Of a DNA stretch of 64,000 bases, positions 60,452 through 64,000 are shown in pieces. How positions within the stretch are numbered: the stretch's first letter is position 1; the number at the start of each line of letters is the position of its first letter. Under the pieces are notes generated by a model that was not told where the DNA came from, did no database searches, and saw only the letters and a list, made by a program, of their open reading frames with translations. The position numbers were made by a program, and so were the translations under genes. The stretch is from NCBI RefSeq assembly GCF_000374025.1, contig NZ_KB893239.1, positions 206,844-270,843 of the forward strand, read 5' to 3'. The DNA is from Spirosoma panaciterrae DSM 21099 (GTDB lineage Bacteria > Bacteroidota > Bacteroidia > Cytophagales > Spirosomataceae).

Positions 60452-60498
60452 TTTGCGTAGTCAAATAGCTACACGTATATTTGTAGCCAAATGACTAC
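60452..60498 (+). promoter_or_regulatory. ArsR-type twin operator over a strong promoter
   Basis: TTTG (60452-60455) and TATATTTG (60476-60483) match the Bacteroidota -33 and -7 boxes, 20 bases apart. Two copies of a 16-base imperfect palindrome, GTAGTCAAATAGCTAC (60457-60472) and GTAGCCAAATGACTAC (60483-60498), sit 26 bp apart around the -7 box. The ATG (60502) follows 3 bases later, so bound protein would block both polymerase and the start. Confidence 0.65.
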
Positions 60499-60501
60499 AC
60501 A

Positions 60502-60825
60502 ATGAACTTACGCCGTGACGTATTCCAGGCCCTAGCCGACCCGACCCGACGAGCCATCCTGCTGCTGGTCGCTTCACAGGCCATGACAGCCGGTGCCATA
60601 GCCGCCAACTTCGACACGGCCCGGCCAACCGTTTCCAAACACCTGCACATTCTTACCGAGTGCGAATTGCTCAGGCAGGAGCAGACTGGCCGGGAAATTT
60701 ATTATCACATCAATGCCCAGAAAATGAAGGAAGTCGCTGATTTTATCGAGCCGTTCCGCCAGCTATGGGACGACCGATTCAACAAACTGGAAGCCATCAT
60801 GAAGAACTATCAAGCCAACCCGTAG
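60502..60825 (+). CDS. ArsR/SdpR-family transcriptional repressor
   Basis: The 107-residue product has the ArsR winged helix: VFQALADPTRRAILLLVASQ, AGAIAANFDTARPTVSKHLHILTECELLRQ (in parts) and EIYYHINAQKMKEVADFI. No typical metal-binding CxC motif is present in the recognition helix, so it is probably not a metal sensor; SdpR-like members respond to other cues. It is the first gene of an ArsR-SRPBCC-DoxX-DUF4256 operon and probably represses it through the twin palindromes in front of it. Confidence 0.92.
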   Translation: MNLRRDVFQALADPTRRAILLLVASQAMTAGAIAANFDTARPTVSKHLHILTECELLRQEQTGREIYYHINAQKMKEVADFIEPFRQLWDDRFNKLEAIMKNYQANP

Positions 60826-60831
60826 AACCAC

Positions 60832-61314
60832 ATGGAGCCAAAAACCAAAGTCCATGCCGAAAATGGCAAACAGGAACTAGTCATCACACGGGAGTTTGAG
60901 TTGCCGCTCGAACTATTATTCAAAGCGCATGTCGAACCCGACCTTGTGGAGCAATGGATGGGGACGAAGGTGCTGAAACTGGAACCTAAAAAACACGGTA
61001 GCTGGCAATTCGAAACCACTGACCCCAAAGGGAATAAACACGGTTTCAATGGGGTTTTTCACGAGTTTGTCACAAACCGGAAAATCACCCGAACCTTCGA
61101 AATGGAGAGCGCTCCCTTTGGCGCTCAGCTTGAGTTTCTGGAGTTCGAACGACTTACCGACCACACCAGCAAACTGACCATGCATGTCGTATACCGATCC
61201 GTCGGCATCAGAGATCAGGTGCTGCAACTACCCTTTGCCAAAGGGATCAACATGGCACATAATCGGTTGCAGGAGACCGTAAAAAACGCACTCTATCATG
61301 ACAAAGCGCAATAA
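60832..61314 (+). CDS. SRPBCC/AHSA1-domain protein
   Basis: The 160-residue product has the AHSA1 pattern: ELVITREFELPLELLFKAHVEPDLVEQWMG, HGSWQFETTDPKGNKHGFNGVFHEF and LEFERLTDHTSKLTMHVVY. This helix-grip fold has a hydrophobic cavity that binds small lipophilic ligands. It follows the ArsR gene by 6 bases and overlaps the DoxX gene by 17, so the genes are translated together. ArsR-SRPBCC pairs are common, and the SRPBCC protein is often the repressor's co-regulated partner. Ligand unknown. Confidence 0.88.
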   Translation: MEPKTKVHAENGKQELVITREFELPLELLFKAHVEPDLVEQWMGTKVLKLEPKKHGSWQFETTDPKGNKHGFNGVFHEFVTNRKITRTFEMESAPFGAQLEFLEFERLTDHTSKLTMHVVYRSVGIRDQVLQLPFAKGINMAHNRLQETVKNALYHDKAQ

Positions 61315-61699
61315 AATCATCTATTGGGTGGCTACGCTGTGGCTTGCCTTAGGCATGCTGTCGACCGGAATCGCTCAGTTAGCCAACGCAAAAGAGGGAC
61401 AGGGTGGTGTCGACATGATTACCCATGAGGGCTATCCTGTATATCTGCTGACCCTGCTGGGCGTCTGTAAAATTCTGGGTGTTGTAGCCATCCTTGTTCC
61501 AAAGTTTCCCTTAGTAAAGGAGTGGGCCTATGCCGGTTTCTTCTTCATCATGTCGGGCGCCATATTCTCGCATATCGCATCGGACGATTCGATCAGCTCA
61601 GTAATACCGGCCCTGTTACTACTGGCCCTAACGGTGGTATCCTGGTACTTTCGTCCCGGCAATAGAAAACTAACTTTCGTAAATCAGACAGGCATATGA
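61298..61699 (+). CDS. DoxX-like membrane protein
   Basis: The 133-residue product has four hydrophobic segments: IIYWVATLWLALGMLSTGIA, YPVYLLTLLGVCKILGVVAIL, WAYAGFFFIMSGAIFSHIA and IPALLLLALTVVSWYF. The layout is that of DoxX-like proteins, which are often encoded with SRPBCC and ArsR genes, as here. Its 5' end overlaps the SRPBCC gene by 17 bases, and its 3' end overlaps the DUF4256 gene by 4 bases (ATGA). A role in membrane redox or stress is possible but not shown. Confidence 0.8.
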   Translation: MTKRNKIIYWVATLWLALGMLSTGIAQLANAKEGQGGVDMITHEGYPVYLLTLLGVCKILGVVAILVPKFPLVKEWAYAGFFFIMSGAIFSHIASDDSISSVIPALLLLALTVVSWYFRPGNRKLTFVNQTGI

Positions 61700-62259
61700 A
61701 CAGTAAAAAACAACTTTTACCCGAACAGCAAAACGAGCTACTTAGCCTATTAAAAGCCCGTTTTGAGAAGAATATGAGTCGCCACAATGGACTCGACTGG
61801 GCGGCTGTACAGGCAAAGCTGGAAGCGAATCCCGCAAAACTCTGGTCGCTCCAGGAAATGGAAAGCACGGGTGGCGAACCCGATGTGGTCGGTCAGGATA
61901 TGGGCACGGGCGAATACATTTTTTACGATTGCTCGGCCGAAAGCCCCAAAGGTCGCCGGAGTATTTGCTTTGATCGGGAAGCGCTGGACTCCCGAAAAGA
62001 GAACAAACCTGCCAATACTGCTCTGGATATGGCGGCTGAAATGGGGGTTGACCTACTGACGGAAGCGCAATACCGGCAGCTACAGACACTTGGGAAGTTT
62101 GACCTGAAAACATCGAGCTGGATTGTTACCCCTCCGGCCATCCGAAAACTGGGTGGGGCTCTCTTTTGCGACCGTCGCTACGATACAGTTTTTGTGTACC
62201 ACAACGGGGCCGATTCCTATTACGGTGCCCGAGGCTTCCGAGGGGCACTTCGGGTTTAA
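61696..62259 (+). CDS. DUF4256-domain protein
   Basis: The 187-residue product matches DUF4256: LLSLLKARFEKNMSRHNGLDW, VQAKLEANPAKLWSLQEMEST, GGEPDVVGQDMGTGEYIFYDCSAESPKGR and LDMAAEMGVDLLTEAQYRQL, with RKLGGALFCDRRYDTVFVYHNGA at the end. It is soluble and has no known function. It is the last gene of the operon, overlapping the DoxX gene by ATGA, and is followed by a strong palindrome at 62265. Confidence 0.88.
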   Translation: MNSKKQLLPEQQNELLSLLKARFEKNMSRHNGLDWAAVQAKLEANPAKLWSLQEMESTGGEPDVVGQDMGTGEYIFYDCSAESPKGRRSICFDREALDSRKENKPANTALDMAAEMGVDLLTEAQYRQLQTLGKFDLKTSSWIVTPPAIRKLGGALFCDRRYDTVFVYHNGADSYYGARGFRGALRV

Positions 62260-62264
62260 GTCAA

Positions 62265-62339
62265 GATTAAATACAGAGGCACAGCGTTCACAGAGAAGAT
62301 ATATAAAACTCTGAGAATGCTGTGCCTCTGTATTTAATC
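62265..62339. repeat. CAGAGGCACAGCG palindrome
   Basis: Arms 62265-62289 and 62315-62339 pair over 25 bases with one G-T mismatch, beginning GATTAAATACAGAGGCACAG. It lies between the DUF4256 gene and the convergent membrane-protein gene at 62344, and can end both. Confidence 0.8.
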
Positions 62340-62343
62340 CCAG

Positions 62344-62634
62344 CTAACTCCCAGCAATCGGGCTTCCGAAAATACCGACGGCCAGTTCAATCCAGACGAG
62401 TACCAGTACAAGCAATATAGCTCCCACCAGTGCAATTCGGTACTCGCGTTTGCGTACCGTTCGCAAAACCAGTTCACACATCAGGCCAGTACCAAGCAGC
62501 AGCGTACCCGCCACGATAAAATCGAAAAGGCTCCAGTTTACCTCATTCGTAACCTGCATGGCTATAAACGGAATCGATAATAGAATGGCTACGGCCAGCA
62601 AAATCCCGGTAAGTCTTGTGTTCTGAGTGATCAT
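62344..62634 (-). CDS. Small membrane protein of unknown function
   Basis: The 96-residue product has three hydrophobic segments (TGILLAVAILLSIPFIAMQV, LFDFIVAGTLLLGTGLMCELVL, RIALVGAILLVLVLVWIELAVGIFG). It looks like an inner-membrane protein of the sort found beside PadR or other small regulators, but no such gene is in the window here. It has its own promoter with a palindrome (62660-62691). Family not recognised with certainty. Confidence 0.6.
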   Translation of the reverse strand: MITQNTRLTGILLAVAILLSIPFIAMQVTNEVNWSLFDFIVAGTLLLGTGLMCELVLRTVRKREYRIALVGAILLVLVLVWIELAVGIFGSPIAGS

Positions 62635-62659
62635 ATCTGTTCTGTTTACATTGTGACAA

Positions 62660-62691
62660 CAAAATTATCAAAGAACTTTGTATTACAAAGT
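62660..62691 (-). promoter_or_regulatory. Promoter with ACTTTGT palindrome before the small membrane-protein gene
   Basis: On the minus strand TAATTTTG (62660-62667) fits the -7 consensus and TTTG (62686-62689) lies 18 bases upstream as a -33 box. ACTTTGTATTACAAAGT (62675-62691) is a 7+3+7 perfect palindrome over the -33 box, a likely operator. No matching regulator is in the window. Confidence 0.5.
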
Positions 62692-62867
62692 ATGTGAATG
62701 ATTTTTTTTATTTTTTGGCATGAGTGATAAATGGCTCATTATAAACCGATGATTCAGCCTATTTATCAAATGCTAACTCTCTATAATCAACGGAGAAAAT
62801 CATCTATTCAATGACCTACTTATCACTATAGACTTTGACTTTTGTACGATCCGCTTGTTATGAACGC

Positions 62868-62981
62868 TGCCCGATTCCCGTAAAACGGATTGAATCGAAT
62901 CCGCTGGTGGAGGAAAATCGGAATCAGGTGGCCGTCAAGCGCGGCTCCATCGTGTACTGCCTGGAATTGGCCGATAATCTG
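62868..62981 (+). pseudogene. Remnant of a GH127-type glycoside hydrolase (beta-L-arabinofuranosidase family)
   Basis: A 38-codon stretch reads CPIPVKRIESNPLVEENRNQ then VAVKRGSIVYCLELADNL. In GH127 proteins a segment like MPVRRIEANPLVEENRNQVAV followed by KRGPIVYC is found near the C-terminal domain. No start, no active-site Cys or Glu and no other part of such an enzyme is present, so this is a fragment. It continues as random sequence upstream and downstream. It likely marks the former edge of a deleted polysaccharide-use gene. Confidence 0.55.
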
Positions 62982-63061
62982 ATAACGAAACAGATAAACC
63001 CCCACTCGGGAACATGTTTACGCTTAAAATTGCTTGTCTTCGTATACAGCCGAAGCAATTG

Positions 63062-63763
63062 ATGGAACATATACTGGACAATCCAGCCTGGAACGCCCTG
63101 GTATCGGGTAATAAACATTTAGGCAAGGGTACCGACAAAGTAAAGTACTTTATTCCCGACGTATCTCCGTTCGTTGCCCTGTACGAAAACACAGACCAAA
63201 GCCTCTATCTGCTCGATCAGGTTATCCCTTTTAACAGTCCGATTGGGATAATTTCGGCAGTGCCTTTGTCCATTCCTGATCCCTGGACGCTTTTACAACG
63301 GGTTGATGGGCTTCAAATGATTTACGAGGCCAAAGCCGGGCAGCCTTCAGGCGATCTGGCAATCAGACCCTTGACCGATGCAGACATTCCTGACATGCTC
63401 GCCCTGACCCAGTTAACCAGGCCCGGACCTTTTTCAACCCGAACCATCGAATTCGGGTACTATGAAGGCATTTTTGACCAGTCTCAGCTAGTTGCCATGA
63501 CGGGTCAGCGGCTCAATCCGTTCAACTACACCGAAGTCAGTGCTGTTTGTACCCATCCTGATTATTTGGGGAAGGGGTTTGCCCGACAACTCATTACCAA
63601 TCAGCTTCATCGAATCCAGAAAACAGGCGGGATACCCTTTCTGCATGTACGCTCCGATAACCAGCGGGCGATCCAGATTTATGAGGACATGGATTTTAAG
63701 GTCAGGACCGAAATTTATTTCTATTTTATTAGAGCTTGTTGGGGAATTGATAAGGACTGGTAG
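63062..63763 (+). CDS. GNAT-family N-acetyltransferase, 3' end altered by an IS
   Basis: The 233-residue product has a unique N-terminal half (MEHILDNPAWNALVSGNKHLG) and a C-terminal GNAT domain: DLAIRPLTDADIPDMLAL, YTEVSAVCTHPDYLGKGFARQLITNQL with the acetyl-CoA-binding pyrophosphate loop, and VRSDNQRAIQIYEDMDFKV. FR47-like proteins have this plan. I chose the ATG at 63062; one at 63014 is possible. The last residues (RACWGIDKDW) are coded by what looks like the left end of an IS5-type element, so the natural end was probably lost. Substrate is unknown. Confidence 0.82.
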   Translation: MEHILDNPAWNALVSGNKHLGKGTDKVKYFIPDVSPFVALYENTDQSLYLLDQVIPFNSPIGIISAVPLSIPDPWTLLQRVDGLQMIYEAKAGQPSGDLAIRPLTDADIPDMLALTQLTRPGPFSTRTIEFGYYEGIFDQSQLVAMTGQRLNPFNYTEVSAVCTHPDYLGKGFARQLITNQLHRIQKTGGIPFLHVRSDNQRAIQIYEDMDFKVRTEIYFYFIRACWGIDKDW

Positions 63764-64000
63764 TCGAGTCAACTTTGTATCGACCAAGAAACAAAGTAAT
63801 GACTAAGCAGTGGCAACCACTGACCGACTACCAGTGGGCAGCAATTTCGCCTTTTTTTAACCTTCAACGCAAGCGTAAACACCAATTACGTGCCGTCATG
63901 GATGCCATCTTCTGGATGTTACGCACCGGCTGTCAATGGCGAAACCTGCCGCCTAGCTTTCCGCACTGGCAAGCCGTATACTATTATTTTGACCAGTGGA
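63732..64000 (+). mobile_element. Left part of an IS5-type insertion sequence
   Basis: The transposase frame starting at 63799 runs off the window edge. The region before it starts with GAGCTTGTTGGGGAATTGAT (from about 63732), which fits the kind of terminal repeat seen in IS5 relatives. The exact boundary and the right end cannot be seen, so the left limit is approximate. Confidence 0.6.
63799..64000 (+). CDS. IS5-family transposase (partial, N-terminus only)
   Basis: The first 67 codons give MTKQWQPLTDYQWAAISPFF, AVMDAIFWMLRTGCQWRNLP and PHWQAVYYYFDQW. This is the N-terminal DUF4096-type domain of IS5-group transposases, with the RTGCQWRNLP and QAVYYYFDQW hallmarks. The DDE catalytic residues lie beyond the window. 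The ATG follows the AACTTTGTA segment, a possible promoter for the transposase. Confidence 0.9.
   Translation, partial: MTKQWQPLTDYQWAAISPFFNLQRKRKHQLRAVMDAIFWMLRTGCQWRNLPPSFPHWQAVYYYFDQW

Noticed and set aside
62835..63062. 75-codon rightward frame
   Set aside because: Only the middle 38 codons look like a GH127 piece; the start is a TTG in random sequence and the end is unrelated. Treated as a remnant, not as a gene.
1..64000. tRNA, rRNA, riboswitch and origin signals
   Set aside because: No cloverleaf, conserved rRNA segment, known riboswitch core or DnaA-box cluster could be supported by reading the sequence.

Overview
The window looks like chromosomal DNA of a Bacteroidota bacterium of the Cytophagales, most like Spirosoma or a close relative. 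The reasons are the gene families (TonB receptor paired with a DUF4249 lipoprotein, DUF4254 beside a GT9 glycosyltransferase, 2TM-domain protein, DUF1593 proteins, HD plus PycTM protein), promoters with the Bacteroidota -7 box TAnnTTTG, the lack of clear Shine-Dalgarno sequences, and many intergenic palindromes. No rRNA, tRNA or CRISPR array was seen. One insertion sequence enters at the right edge.

Layout. 1-6.4 kb holds the start of a DegT-type aminotransferase, guanine deaminase, a nucleotidyltransferase, two unknown small proteins, a molybdenum-cofactor cluster (mobA and moaC divergent from moeA) and a YgfF-like dehydrogenase. 6.4-14.5 kb runs leftward: a TetR regulator, a large GAF-domain protein, a 1233-residue metallophosphatase / kinase-like / beta-barrel fusion and an HD plus PycTM (Pycsar-effector-type) membrane protein. 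14.7-26.1 kb holds DUF4254, two GT9 glycosyltransferases, the TonB receptor and DUF4249 pair, a PolX whose polymerase site looks lost, a 2TM protein, a pentapeptide-repeat protein, thyA, an unlisted 55-residue Cys-rich exported miniprotein, an OsmC protein and a membrane protein.

26.2-40.6 kb is one long leftward catabolic block: fucose-isomerase-like protein, CE1-type esterase, transketolase N half, nucleoside hydrolase, transketolase C half, two DUF1593 nucleoside-hydrolase-like proteins, a sugar-binding lipoprotein, DUF2291 lipoprotein, ABC ATPase, permease and an FGGY kinase. Together these suggest release of a sugar outside the cytoplasm, ABC import, isomerisation, phosphorylation and transketolase cleavage. 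The sugar is unknown; apiose or another unusual pentose is a reasonable guess.

42-55.8 kb is an accessory region of oxidoreductases and regulators. Four related AraC regulators alternate with short-chain dehydrogenases. Three of these enzyme genes share one 54-bp promoter plan: two CTAC boxes 21 bp apart, then a TTTG-type -7 box exactly 25 bp after the second, which is probably the AraC-type operator. A TetR plus dehydrogenase pair has three copies of a 14-bp GGAAC-n4-GTTCC type operator. A MarR regulator precedes a rifampin-phosphotransferase-type enzyme (Rph).

58.6-64 kb has an exported CocE/NonD hydrolase, an ArsR-SRPBCC-DoxX-DUF4256 operon with a twin 16-bp operator, a small membrane protein, a short GH127 glycoside hydrolase remnant, a GNAT acetyltransferase and the left end of an IS5-type element that seems to have inserted at the acetyltransferase 3' end. 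Nearly every long gap carries a palindromic repeat of one of several families; some stems run into the stop codon of the gene beside them.
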